This document shows, in pieces, positions 21,784 to 36,502 of a stretch of DNA of 45,574 nucleotides. The notes below the pieces were generated by a model that made no database searches, was not told the DNA's origin, and saw nothing but the letters and a program-made list of their open reading frames with translations. The stretch's first letter is position 1; every line of letters begins with the position of its first letter. Source of the DNA: Jaapia argillacea MUCL 33604. Lineage: Eukaryota > Basidiomycota > Agaricomycetes > Jaapiales > Jaapiaceae. The stretch covers positions 514,354-559,927 of the forward strand of contig KL197718.1 of assembly GCA_000697665.1 (NCBI GenBank). The letters run 5' to 3'. The translations under genes and the position numbers were made by a program.

Positions 21784-24738
21784 GTCGACACTATCTCCTT
21801 TTCAACATCAATAGTTCTGCTTGTCTCGGTTCAGTCCAAGCTGGCGCTTCCACAAAAATATTAGTTTAAAGGATGATTTTAGCAAGTCTAATCTTCGGGC
21901 TCTCGCTGAGCTCCGGAGTCGGACTCACGCGGTATAACACACCGCTGTATCTAGCTCTCCTCGCTCAGGCTGAGGGCTACGAAACTCAGGGGAACGAGGA
22001 TCACTATATAACTGAGGGGATAGCATCGGAAACGAGCCTTATCTTTTTCACTGTCCTCCCAGGTATGTAGTACATCAGGAAAAAGGTTTTGATCGTGTAG
22101 CACCAGTTGGTGTGATGTAGAGCATGGTAGCCTCCGTAGAGAATGGTAGCTGGTGACGTAGGTCCAGGAGTTGGCTGTAGACACCGTAGCCCTTGATGTC
22201 ACTTTGTAGCTCAACAAAGCACGACTTGGTGATACATTGAGCAACACAGCCCCAGACGATTGCAGTATAGGCTACCGAGGCCATACTACAGTATCAGTCC
22301 AAGTTTGACAACTCAGATCGAGCCTTTGGTTTCCACTACGGAGAGCAGCGGCACACAAGCCACAAGCAACAGAATCAATTGAAAGCACAGTAGAAGTCAA
22401 CATAAAACTAGACAAGAATATCTCAATGAGGGAGGGAAGGAACCAATATCAATAGGTAGATAGTCTGGGAGTTTAGATCGGGATGCAGGAACGACAGCGA
22501 AAAGACATGGATATGCACAGAAGCAATGGTAGGAGCTGACCGATTGAAATCAACCCCCAACATACCCGAAAACCTTCCATCGCTGCATTCCAACCCTCTT
22601 CCCAGGCCACCACATGTGGTAGCAAGTTCTATACAGGTCTGCTCGGACAGAGCACTCACACATTATGTCACTGGATGAGAGGGTTTCCACGGGTAGGCGC
22701 CGTATGGGACACAGATATTCTTGAGTTAGAGCGTCTTGATGGCTGGGTTTTCGATCGGTTGCTCGAGTTTGTCGATATTCACCTTCGAAATGTGCTTCTG
22801 TGTGTCTGGGATTTGAGACAGAGAGTGAGGTCATGTTTGGCATGACGGGGATTGGTTCCACCTTGAACGCGGAAGACAGTGAATCCAGGGAGATAGAATG
22901 TGCGACATTGAGTCAAAAGCCAAAACGAGAACAAAACGAGCTCACCTTCCACATCTTGAAGGATGTCAGCCTTGCTTTGAAAGCGACACATGCCCCAAGA
23001 GTAGCGCAGACGACACCATGAACATATCGTGACAGTAAGAGGGAGAACAAGCAGATCGTCAGAGGGAAGGATACAGGTTGGGACGCGTCGTTACATCATG
23101 TGACAATCAACGAGACGCGTTTTCAATCGGAGTTCTAAAACTTGTGTTGGGACTCGGGGGCTTGTTCGTGTCTTCCCTCTTCCTCTGCTGGTTCTTTCGT
23201 CAACACAAAACTCACCCACCTTGCTTGCCCAGCTCCCTACTTGGATTCTGTAGTCTCAATTGTGGTTGACCTCCTGGTGACCTGCAACGGGTTGTCCCTA
23301 CCCAAAGCTCTCCGAGTCTGTCAGCCCCGAGTTCCCCCGATCGTTCGCTGGCTCCTATGACCAAAATGTCGGAAGGAGATGATTCAAGGTCGAGGATGTT
23401 CCCGACTGACGAGACTACCTGCAAGCTCCTGGAAGAGGTCTTGCTTCTTATGTGCAATCTCCGCTCGTCTTGTGCTTCCGTGGACTTGCTTTCTTCCGCC
23501 CCCACTTGGCCTTGTTGCCTTCCACCTATGCCCGGAGCCATCTTCCCGAAGACTCACTTCTTGTACCGAGCCAGTCTTGCTCCCGCAGCTTGTTGATTTC
23601 TATCCTCGGGTATGCTAGTGTCCTTGACCCATTCATTGCTTTACGACCAGTTCCATGGTGGTTGTTCCAGAGGATATCAAACCTGATCCTGCGAGGACTT
23701 TCCTCCGTTACAAGCCCCTTCATGCATCACATTTTTTGCCAGGCGAGCTTCAATCGCAACGGCTGTGGCTTTTCGTGTATGTCTCCAATCATGGCCACGA
23801 CTTTATCAGTCCTGGATTCCTTGTCCGCCTTCAACACACTGTCCTGATGGTGTAGAAGGGGTTGGTCCTGGCTTTCGCTGGTGGCTTGATGTCGAGTACG
23901 CTGGCACACTGGGTTCTCGTCTCGTATTTTCTCCGTAACCACTTGTACTGGGTCCGATATATATCATTTATTCTTTGTATTGCAATCCGGTCTGGTGTGA
24001 ACAGCTGGTGAGGAATTCAATATTCGGAAATATATCTCTCAAGACACCTATGTTTCACTACGGAGTCTACGTAGGGCTACAGCACTACGAAGGTACTCAC
24101 ATACATGGATGACATCTAGGCAAGGTAGTGGTACATGGAGCTATGGACATCTGATACTCAGCTACAATGTGATATGTCAAGGGGGGGTTACCACAGGGGT
24201 ATACAAGCTACACGAGCTACATTGTACCATGTTGCAACCCCTGACGAATCTTCACTGTCCTCGCAGTGAACATTTTGCGGTTACCCACCCACCGTTGTCC
24301 CTTGACTGGTTTTTGTGGGATGTATTTAGCATGTACCACTATCGAAAAAATACATCTTTTGGGCTGTCTTGGCTCTTCCAAGACAGTTGCTGTACGAGTA
24401 AACTTTGTCCTCGCCTCCAAGAGAGGTGACGAAGATTAGACCAGCAAAACCGACTGTATGGGCATAACGAACAAGAACCATCGTCGTCTGATCATCTTCA
24501 ACAAATCTCATTCCCTGGACCTGATCTCCAATCCCAAATGTCGTTCCCACCATCATTCCAGGTTCCAGCACGGACTGATCTGATCTGGTTGGTGCTCTGC
24601 ACGGCACTGCACCGCAGGTGTCATGGCTATTTGCCGTCAACTCCGATGCTCAGAATGCTCGGCGTTTTGGGTGTATTTAGGGGCAGGACGATTCCCAGAC
24701 AATGAAAGCAACCCCTTTCACGAAGGGGTAAAGCCCTC
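21784..24738. other. Gene-poor stretch of about 3 kb
   Basis: It lies between the tRNA and the first kinase gene and holds no confident gene. Two weak frames are noted. One is the possible F-box relic at 22550-22861 (-). The other is a frame at 24326-24640 (-) containing FGIGDQVQGMRFVEDDQTTMVLVRY, which looks protein-like but matches nothing I know. Confidence 0.45.
22550..22861 (-). pseudogene. Possible F-box-like gene fragment
   Basis: This 103-codon frame contains CPIRRLPVETLSS. It resembles the start of basidiomycete F-box domains (usually PIRRLPxEILxxIF), which bind Skp1 in ubiquitin ligases. The expected hydrophobic residues after it are missing, and the frame soon loses sense. Large F-box families with many decayed members are common in Agaricomycetes, so a relic is plausible. 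The match rests on about ten residues and may be chance. Confidence 0.25.
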
Positions 24739-25997
24739 ATGTCTCAAGTTCTTCCCCCCGGACTACCGAAATCGGTTGGTTAATTCACGCTTTACTGCCC
24801 CAGCGCAGGCGCTAATCAGTACCTGACGTTCAGTCCATCCCCTTGGGCTGCGTCGTAAAGACATCTCAGTTTCCCATTGGCCAAGGGTCATTTGCCAACG
24901 TTTACAAGGGCGATTATCACCATCCTTATTCTCGCCATGTAATACCTGTAGGTGGCATAGGTCAATCGTTAGCGTCTCGATACCATCTCGTTGTCAGGTT
25001 GCAATCAAAGTCCTGGTTAACGCCCATCTCCCTGGGGGCGAGAAATCATTGATAGTACGTAGAAGCTGATTCCAGTGTTTTAATTATTGGTTTTGATATT
25101 ATCGTTCAGCGGTTAAGAAGAGAAGCGTGGGCATGGGTACAATTGTCCCATCCCAACGTCGCTCCGTTCCTTGGACTTGCACAAGTCCACGGGCTTGCGT
25201 CAGATGGCCTTATCACTGATTGGGCTGAGTATGGCAACTTGCATCAGCATCTCAAAGAACAGGAATATACCAAAGAATGGTTGTGCCACTTTGTGGGTCA
25301 TTTTATTCCGATCCTAGAGGCTCTTGCTTTGCCTTTAACGTCTTTGATAGGTCAGAGGAATAGCTGGAGGTCTCGCCCACCTTCATTCGAGGAATGTCGT
25401 TCACGGAGATCTGAAACCAGTTCGTCGTTCCTCTTCGCGCTTCGCTGTCCTTGTTGATTAGGTCTCCTAGGATAATGTTCTTGTTCGCAAAGGGATGCAT
25501 GGCCCTTACGTTCAATTGACTGACTTCGGCCTCGCACGGATCATTGACTTCAGGGGTTACACGACCCATACACTGGGTCACTGCCGCTATCGCGCAGTGG
25601 AGCTCATGCACCTTTCTGATGAGAGTGAAAATGACACCGTCGACGGACAGTATTCGCTCACAAATCAATGTGACGTCTGGAGCTTTGCCATGCTATCCCT
25701 TGAGGTAAGAGCGCTTCCCTCTTATTTCGCCCGTCTTTTCTTGATTGTCTTGTAAAGGTCCTAAGTGGAAAATTACCATTTTGTCACTTCCCCACAACTA
25801 AATTGGCGCGATTGTTGCTCCAATTACAAGCGGCTCTGAAGATCGGTGACAGACCTCATCGAGAGGACCACAGCGCGTTGACAACTTGGTGTTGGGATAT
25901 ACTTTGCATCTGCTGGGAGGGAGATCCTTCCCGACGTCCCGACATGGACAGAGTAGTGGCATGGATGAACTCGGCTTCGAACCCTCCCCTGTTATGA
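24739..25997 (+). CDS. Protein kinase (TKL-like), intact motifs
   Basis: A predicted Ser/Thr or dual kinase of the expanded TKL-like families of Agaricomycetes. Seven exons give 307 aa: 24739-24774, 24834-24938, 24998-25054, 25110-25292, 25351-25419, 25471-25704 and 25758-25997. The protein is little more than a kinase domain. The glycine loop is IGQGSFANVYKG (about 26-37), the ATP lysine VAIK (Lys 51) and the helix C candidate RREAW. The catalytic loop is HGDLKPDN (Asp 147, Asn 152) and the metal motif DFG (168-170). RAVE takes the place of APE. A DVWSFAMLSLE helix F follows, and near the end SRRPDM. HGD instead of HRD is common in TKL kinases. The first exon is short and its donor (GTTGGT) is weak, so the start is uncertain. 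This is the only one of the three local paralogues that keeps all core residues. Confidence 0.82.
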
Positions 25998-26258
25998 ATC
26001 TCGCCGAGTGTTCATACAATTCTTGGATGGTGACTGTATCTATACCCTTGTATTCTTGAGCGTATGGCAGCCATTGAATTGTACTCTAGAAGTGTTCCGT
26101 GATCATATGATAGAAGTGCTGTGTAACTTAATATATTATCTCGTACTCCTTGGGCTCGGGAGGGTACGGCTAGATCCGTCAATCACGTGCTTCACAAAGT
26201 TTTCCTCCAAGTCAAGGATCTGCTCCTTTCATGCCAACACGTCCTCCGGTGAGGCAAG

Positions 26259-29580
<3,322 letters not shown>

Positions 29581-29824
29581 TAATATCGTGGATGGAAAGA
29601 CTGGGTATCCTTATCTGCATACTACTTTAGATCGTGACCATGTCGCGTGTACAAACCTTGGCTTGCAATAGCAATCAACTTGCTCAGGGATGATTCTCGA
29701 TTGAATGTTAAGTACATCCGCCGATGAGAACCTATCATAGTATAGTTGTCGCGGTGAAGTTGCGACCCTGGGTTTCGAAGGGTCGAAACGGAAATAGAGT
29801 GGATTCTCAAAACGAAACACTAAG

Positions 29825-31245
29825 TTAACTCGTCATGTCACTAACGCACTCCCAAGCTCCCTTAAGGTTCTCCTTCCACAACGTCACCTTGCCGTCGCCA
29901 CAACTTACAGCCAGAATGTTGCCAGCGAGACTCCAGGAGACCCGCCAGACGACGTCTGGAAACCTGCCAGGTGCAGCTCCTGCAGGGACTATGGACGCTG
30001 AAGATGGATCGAGGGCGGTCTTGACCCAAGGGGACTTTGGATTATCCTTGGTCCAGATAAGAACAGTCTTGTCCTGGCCCACGAAATAGTTTGTCACTGT
30101 GAAACGGCAGAACGAGAAGACTGACTCACTTGAGAAGCTGTTGCAATGTAACTTCTCGGAAGCCCAATGCTCGGCGCCCATGCCACATCTCGAACCCAAT
30201 CCGTGTGGCCCTCTAAGACCTCTTCCTCCACCCACGACTGATGATCTTCGTCAAACGCCCAGATTTTCACCAGATTGTCACATCCTGCGCTTGCGAATCG
30301 TTTTACCGTCTGGAGCTTTGGGGGGGTTTGAGAGTTTGGTTGGGGCATGATCAACGAACCAGGTTGCATGGCTGGAGCCCACGACACAGCATTACACCCG
30401 ATAGCGTGACCATTGAAGATATCCGCGCCCCACTGACCGTCGTCTGTGAAGAAGTGGATTAGTTGAGGCTCTTGATATGGGATGTGAGGAGCCGGAGAGG
30501 GAGCAAATGACGTCTGGCGACCAAAATGATACAAAGGATATCCAACGCGAGGCGGAAGTGAACTCACTTTTGAAGGTCAAAACGGATATTTTACCGTCAG
30601 ACGACGCGCATGCAAGGATTGCGCCGAGTTCGTGGGGTGCCCAAGACACTGAGTTCACTGGGGAGGGAGTAACATTACCTCGGTTGGTGTTTGCGCGACC
30701 TAAAGGTGTGTCGCACTCACCTGATGCAGTATGCAGAGTGTGCTCCTTGATCTTCGTCCAACCGCCTGCTCCAGGTCCGGCCCCCTGCTGCTCTTTCCAA
30801 ATCAAAACCTTCCCATCGTAGGAACAAGAAGCCAGAATATGGCCAAATTTAGGGTGGGCCCATGCAACCTGCCAGACAGGACCGGTGTGTCTGATATAAA
30901 GACGTCAAGATATGGTGGTATTGTTCAGGACGACCAACAAGTCACTCACCCCTTCAATGTTTGACTAGACGATCTCCTCGTTTCCCCTTCAACTACGTCA
31001 AATACTTTAACTGTCCGGTCAGATGAACATGTTGCGAGACGTTTGCCGTAGTAGTCCAATTGTGCATCGTGCTGGAGGGTTCATTGCTCTTCATACTTTG
31101 GAAAAGTCCAAGAAGTTGCAAGCACGTACGATCATGTCCTCATGAGAGGTTTCAATGGGGATGGGTTCACCCGCTGTTGCGGACGCCTGTAATCTATATC
31201 AGTCTCACTTTGATACATATGGAGGACGCTGGTTATGTTCACCAT
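29825..31245 (-). CDS. SEC13: SEC13, COPII coat and nuclear pore beta-propeller
   Basis: Sec13 pairs with Sec31 in the outer COPII coat, and with Nup145C/Nup84 in the nuclear pore; fungal Sec13 also serves in the SEA complex. Seven exons give 334 aa: 31245-31243, 31186-31130, 31071-30950, 30890-30721, 30657-30568, 30443-30130 and 30073-29825. The family N-terminus is clear ([25 protein letters not shown]). Further WD blades follow, with [43 protein letters not shown], then [15 protein letters not shown] and finally [25 protein letters not shown]. As modelled, exon 1 is only the ATG, followed by GTGAAC and joined to ASATAGEP. The alternative keeps five more residues (VNITS) with a poor donor. 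The gene is convergent with MEF1, with stop codons about 245 bp apart. Confidence 0.95.
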
Positions 31246-31762
31246 TGTGGACAAACTAGCGCGAAGATCGCAATGTGAGTATTGGGAAGCAAATGCTACT
31301 GATTGTGAAGAATGCCAAGTTCGTGGACACGTCAAGTTGATGTGTCGTGACGTGTGACACCACCCTGTCGGCGATCGCGACTCAGACTCATGCTCCTTCA
31401 TGCATCATGCTCACTCCCTCTTTCGGCATCTCACTACATGACAACGTGTCATACAGCTGCAAGTAGCTGCCGGTACTAGAGCGCTAAAGATTGAATTTAA
31501 ATACACGAGGAACACAGCTGGCTCAACTTATGCAATCCACGTTGTCAACCCTGCCTTCTTGCCACCTGTATCCCAAGAGCCCATTACTCCAATCCGCTCC
31601 AAGTTAGTAACATACGGTCCGTACCTTGCCTTTTAACACCCTCGAAATCTTCCGCACTGTTCGTGCATGGATCAATCTGACTCATACCCCAATTACCGGC
31701 TCTCGGTTCCTGGAATGTGACTTTGAAACAATCGGATCCTGGCGACTCTCGTAGTCAAAAGC
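31246..31762. promoter_or_regulatory. Divergent spacer between SEC13 and second kinase
   Basis: It separates two gene starts (517 bp) and so should hold both promoters. An ATG at 31669 opens a short frame that could be an upstream exon of the kinase (splicing at 31718 or so), but this is not required. No clear TATA element was found. Confidence 0.4.
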
Positions 31763-33108
31763 ATGGTTCTCGCTGAAGGTCTGGCAGGGACACCCCGTTC
31801 GCGTGTCTCCTTATCTCTTCTTCATACCCATTTCTTCTTTTCGATGTCGCTGTGCGACCTTTCATCCTCCGTTGAGAGACAGGGAGCTCATTGCTTGGCA
31901 TTGGGTGACTACGCTGACATCTTGAAAGCTTGCTGGACAGGAAAGGTGAAGCGAGAACCTCCATCTGTGAGCTTTAACACTTGTGGGTCGAGCTGCGCCG
32001 TTCCCTTACTTCATACCATCATACTATTTCAGCTCGTCATAAAGGCTTTGCGGGGTGTGAGTCCAGTACCCCAGGAGAGGGCACTTGTAGTCCAGGTATT
32101 TATCTCGACTCAAATCGACCCGTTACTGGAAAAGCTTTCATTTCCCGAACTTTAGAAACTCTCCGATCTCTTCGCCGTGTGGAAGCATGTTGACGACCTC
32201 CGTCACCCTTTCATTTCCCGATTTTTCGGCGTGGTCTACAACTGCAGCCCTCTACCATCTCCCGTATTGCCATTCTATCAGAACGGCAACGTCCTTTCGT
32301 ATCTGAAAGCCAATCCCTACGCTAATAAGATCCCTATCGTAGGCATCCTCATTCTTTGCCACAGTTGCCGTGCTGATTCCTTGTTGATACCTCTTTACAG
32401 CTCTCGCAGATTGCCTCGGCGCTGGAATACCTCCATAACCTGTCCGAGCCTATCGTTCATGGCAATCTGAAGGCAGTACGCACGTTTCCTCATATTAACA
32501 TCACTCCTTTATTGAATATCCCTTCTTGTTGTCAGTCCAATGTCATGATCACCGATTCTGGATCAGCCTGTATCGTGGATCTTGGTCTTTCCTCCGTAGT
32601 ATCAACGGCGAATTTCACTACGGCGAATATCGCCGGATCCTGCCGATGGATGGCGCCAGAAATCATGAATCCTCCTGACTTGGCCGACGACGATGACGAC
32701 TATCACATTCCGTTCACCACTGCCAGCGATGTTTATTCGTTTGGGATGACTGCCCTCGAGGTCATTAGCGCCTTTCTTCTCCTGCTATTATCTGCTAAAT
32801 AATCCTCGTCTTACCTCAAGTAGATCTTTACCGGAAAATACCCCTTTCACCATATCCGATTGGACAGTGTAGTCATCGCGCAGGTAACGCGAGGGCAGCG
32901 CCCACGCCGTCCGGAGGATGTAACTATTCCAAATTACCTCTGGGAGATGCTCGTCTCTTGCTGGATGGCCGATCCGGATCTGCGTCCCAGCATCCACGAG
33001 TTGGGAGTTGAGTTGTTTCGTTCACAGGCGCTGAGGTCCACTCCCCTCTCTCATTTTTATGGCCCGTCAACGTGGTATCCTCGATGTCGGCTTCCTCTCT
33101 TTTTATGA
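31763..33108 (+). CDS. Kinase-like protein lacking catalytic Asp (pseudokinase)
   Basis: A TKL-like kinase fold, predicted inactive. Six exons give 344 aa: 31763-31966, 32033-32095, 32156-32338, 32401-32475, 32536-32760 and 32824-33108. The glycine loop is replaced by LGDYADILKACWTG. The ATP lysine remains (LVIK, Lys 72). The catalytic loop reads HGNLKASN, so the proton-accepting Asp is Asn (172) while the metal-binding Asn stays (177). DFG is DLG (190-192). MAPE, DVYSFGMTALE and LRPSIHELG are kept, so the C-lobe fold looks sound. Exon lengths and the intron after HGNLKA match the paralogues at 24739 and 34956. All exon joins keep frame with no stop, which argues against random decay. It could be a signalling scaffold or an early pseudogene. 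The start is uncertain; upstream ATG at 31669 is possible. Confidence 0.75.
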
Positions 33109-34416
33109 ACCATTCTTCATTTAACTGCTCGAATTTCTATTATAATGTCCACCTTGCCCGCTTCGCGTTGACTCCTTTTTACCTATGTATTGCTCTTCAA
33201 AACCAGACCCTGTGCCAGTACCTGTGCACCTTGGAACCTTGCCTCGCATGGTTAGGGTTCAGTACGTTCAGTCTGTACCCCACCATTGGAAATGTCACTT
33301 GTCGTCGTCGAGCTCGTGGTTAAGTTGACCTTTCAAACGACCCAAATTCAGTAAGCGCCGAGTGGCTTCGCCAAATGCAAAGAGTCCTTAAGCTTCCTTA
33401 AGGCGCTCAAACAAACCTTACTGTATATAGTCGCCGGTTTGCCTCCGAATCGATTGTTTTCACAGCCCTTCTTTGATGAGAAATTCGTTTGGAACCTCAG
33501 TATGTTACTTACAGTGTTTTGCATATGAAACTGGAATCGTGAATTCATGAAATCTGTTTGCTTCTGTTTCGAATTGCCTTGTATGGGGTACCTCCGCCAC
33601 ACAATTACCCGATAAGGCAATAAATAATAGATCCAAATAACTTTCTGCGAAAGTGCGAGGACATGTACTGTGGGTCCCAGTCCAGACGCCACCACACACC
33701 GAACCGCCGCGTCAAACGATCTTTCCCAGAAAGGCAACTCCCGTATTATCGCCGACGCGATTTCTGTCATGCCTAACACACTTTTCGGGGATGGATTTGG
33801 GACCCCCTGGGCTTCATGTCCATTTAAAAGTATTTGGATACAAATTAGTTATCAATAAATCGATTTTTTTTGGAGAATCTCAGGTTCATATATGGGGGTG
33901 GTGGCAAATTTTCAATTCATTCGAAGTACATGATATATATGTGGGTTGAGAGGGGTGATGATGAGATGTGGGTGGGAGAGGAGGCAGTGAGCTTGGGGGA
34001 GGAGGATGAGGATGTGGTGGTGGTGGGGGTGGATGGGAGGAAGAGTTGGAAAATATTGGAGAACTGGAAGGGTTACAGGGAGAGTGAAATAGGGAGAAAA
34101 AGAGGTGGAGGGCTACAGGTAAGAAGGGGGGGAGGGGAGAAGAGAGGAGGATGGGGACAGATCCAATTGAGTGGACACACCTACGAGACTGGGGTGGCTC
34201 CATCCTCGGACCCATCGACAATCCAACACGACCAGTACCGCGAATTCCCACGACTGGTCCATACGCGCTCACGCTCTCGGTAGATCGCCCGAGCGCACCA
34301 TTTGGTCGCTGCTGCTGGTCCAGTGTGCGGCGGGCGGGCATACCAGCCGCGAGATATGTGGCGACGAGGATGGCGGTGACGGGCGCAACGAGCGAGAGGT
34401 AGACGCGAGGGTGACG

Positions 34417-34464
34417 GGCAAAGGCAAAGGCAAAGGCAAAGGCAAAGGCAAAGGCAAAGGCAAA
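34417..34464. repeat. Hexanucleotide microsatellite (GGCAAA)8
   Basis: Eight perfect copies of GGCAAA lie head to tail, followed by the variants GGCGGA and GGCGAA. The unit is a multiple of three, so every frame stays open across it: Gly-Lys repeats on +, and Phe-Ala, Leu-Pro or Cys-Leu repeats on minus. This explains the long open frames around it. None of them is supported as a gene. Confidence 0.95.
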
Positions 34465-34625
34465 GGCGGAGGCGAAGGGGGACGAGGCGACAACGACGAC
34501 GAAGAGAACCAAGCGAGCACAGCGAGAAGCTGATGACGAGGACGTCGAGGTGTGATGATGGCCATTTGCCGTTTATGGGAAGGGCGGAGATCTGGAGGGA
34601 GATGTCGAGCGCCAACGGCGCGGGA

Positions 34626-34654
34626 AATTCTCTGGAGGAGTTCTCCAGAGAATT
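34626..34654. repeat. Perfect 12-bp inverted repeat (hairpin)
   Basis: AATTCTCTGGAG at 34626-34637 is followed after GAGTT by its exact reverse complement CTCCAGAGAATT at 34643-34654. The hairpin would have 12 pairs and a 5-nt loop. It lies about 300 bp upstream of the third kinase gene. No T-run follows, and eukaryotic Pol II does not use such terminators. Confidence 0.85.
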
Positions 34655-34955
34655 CTCTCCCAGTGGGTTATGCTTTCTGGAAAGTGCGATTCCAGCAAGA
34701 CCCGGTACTATGTACATACTTGGGTCAGCAGTGATCGGGGGCCCGCAGTCAGCACGCCACGGTCCTGGTTCCTGAGCGCTTGAGTGGTGATGGCCTAATC
34801 CAAAATAGGGCGATAGAGGGCATCATGAGTTGTCCACGACCCTATTCGGTTGGATCGATGTGAACTGTCGCACTGCATGTTAGTAACCGAGCGCTTGCTT
34901 ATCTGGATAAATGCTGTACTGCAGAGCCTTTGACGACACCCTCACCACCCATGCC

Positions 34956-36502
34956 ATGTCGAAACTATTCTCATTTTTTTGGCCCCCCCGGGCTGTCCTA
35001 GACTCCGTCGATCTTGTACGTGGCCATAGAGTTGGAAGAGCCTTGCTAACATGGTCTGCAGGATCAGGATGGTCGATTGGAGACAGTTGGAGATCACTAC
35101 GAAGCGATAGGGGAACACTCAGATGTTTGGGCGGGAGCGTATCGCGAGGCCGTCGGGGCTTCTCAAGTCACAAGGGTCCTTGGTATTGGCATCGATGTCC
35201 CCGATCTTGATGGCTTATCGACTTTCAGGTTGCAATCAAAGTCCTTCGAGGAGGCTCTCCCAGTAATACGCAGCTAATCAGGAAGTTGCAGAAGGTAGAT
35301 CTCTTCCTACGAACGGCCTACACCAGCTGCGAAGTGCTTTCTGCTGTAGAACAGGGGCACAGCACTGACTCTCAGTTCTGTGCTTTTCCGCACACTACTT
35401 CAGATATCTGATTCTCGATCGATCATTATAGTTCCTTGACGAACATGGGTCCCGCTGGCGCCGTCTAAACCACAATAATGTCGGCGAATTCATTGGGATC
35501 AGCAACAAGTACGGATATATGCCTGCGATCGTCCTACGCTATTATGAATATGGGAATATCATCAAGTATCTCGAAAATCACAGTGGAATCTCCGATCTCG
35601 ATCGACTTGGTTTTGTTAGTTTCGAAAGCTTCCCCCTCTGTTGCTGTATCTTCATATGTTCAATTCCGCAGATTTTCGACATTGCGGCCGGATTGGCATA
35701 CCTGCATGGTGAACAGATTATTCACGCTGATCTCCGGGGTGTGAGTCTCGTAGTTTCGATGGCTCATATCATCCCCAGTTCGATTGGTTTTCTAGGCAAA
35801 CATTCTGATGGACTCCCGTGGCAACCCCCGCATCTGCGACTACGAGCTTGCTCTCATCATTGAACAGTCGGAATTCACTTCCGCGAAGACTGTCGGGAAC
35901 TGCCGCTGGGCGGCTCCAGAGGTTCTCAACCCACCGGATGATTGGGACGAGGAGCAAGAATTACTTCCCCCGTTTACATTCGAGAGTGACGTATACGCCT
36001 TTTCAATGACTGTCATTGAGGTAGGCAGTGTTAGTACCTCAACGACCGGTTGTTCGAATGACTTTGACCCGCTTTTACAGATCGCCACATTGAAAGTTCC
36101 GTTTTCCAATCGCAAAAATGACAGCTCAGTGATTTTTGCAGTCCTCAATCGCCAACGTCCTCATATCCCCCCCTTTGTTGCGGAGCATAACGTTTTGCAT
36201 ACGCTTATCCAGGAGTGTTGGGACCAGAGTCCGTCTCTGCGCCCTTCGTCCAGCAGAGTTTCCGAACGTCTCGAGGTATACCGGCGCCCGAGCCAGCAAC
36301 AGGTATGCATCTTCGACAGGGTTGATTTTCAACCCGCTGACCCTAAATGCAGAAGCAAGAAGGCGGTTTGCTTCAGCGGCAAGCTTTTTCCCTTCAGCCA
36401 TTTAACACAACCATAACTCAAGTTTTGACAGGATCTTTCACTTATTCGTCTGAGGCCTGGTGCATTCCGAGCCAAACGTGGGTACGGCCAAGTCTCATCT
36501 GA
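34956..36502 (+). CDS. Kinase-like protein with broken DFG (pseudokinase)
   Basis: A third TKL-like paralogue. Eight exons give 359 aa: 34956-35015, 35062-35166, 35229-35294, 35432-35614, 35672-35740, 35796-36020, 36081-36302 and 36353-36502. The leader QDGRLETVGDHYEAIGEHSDVW takes the place of the glycine loop, which has lost its glycines. VAIK keeps the ATP lysine (59). The catalytic loop is HADLRGAN, with Asp 158 and Asn 163 present but Lys changed to Arg. DFG is replaced by DYE (176-178), so magnesium handling should be poor. APE is kept (WAAPEVLNPPDD), as are the helix F block DVYAFSMTVIE and LRPSSSR. A Gln/Thr-rich tail of about 50 residues follows the last intron; reading through that intron gives an earlier stop at 36416. 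ATG 34911 in the same frame is an alternative start. Function is inferred only from fold. Confidence 0.72.

Larger units (their letters stand above)
33109..34955. other. Intergenic stretch with low-complexity DNA
   Basis: No confident gene. From 33940 to 34150 the + strand is very rich in G and A (poly-Pro/Ser on the minus strand). A hexanucleotide array sits at 34417-34464 and a perfect inverted repeat at 34626-34654. A long minus-strand frame (33886-34512) includes HPRVYLSLVAPVTAILVATYL, a possible membrane helix, but has no ATG in frame and is mostly repeats. Confidence 0.5.

Noticed and set aside
23212-23847. Several overlapping frames of 80-130 codons
   Set aside because: They overlap on both strands, lack recognisable motifs and have no consistent intron signals.
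33886-34512. Long minus-strand open frame with Phe-Ala repeats and a possible membrane helix
   Set aside because: It lacks an ATG in frame and is open mainly because of the hexanucleotide repeat and poly-Pro low complexity. All six frames are open over the repeat.
34626-34654. The hairpin as a transcription terminator
   Set aside because: Intrinsic hairpin terminators are bacterial; no T-run follows and the locus is eukaryotic.
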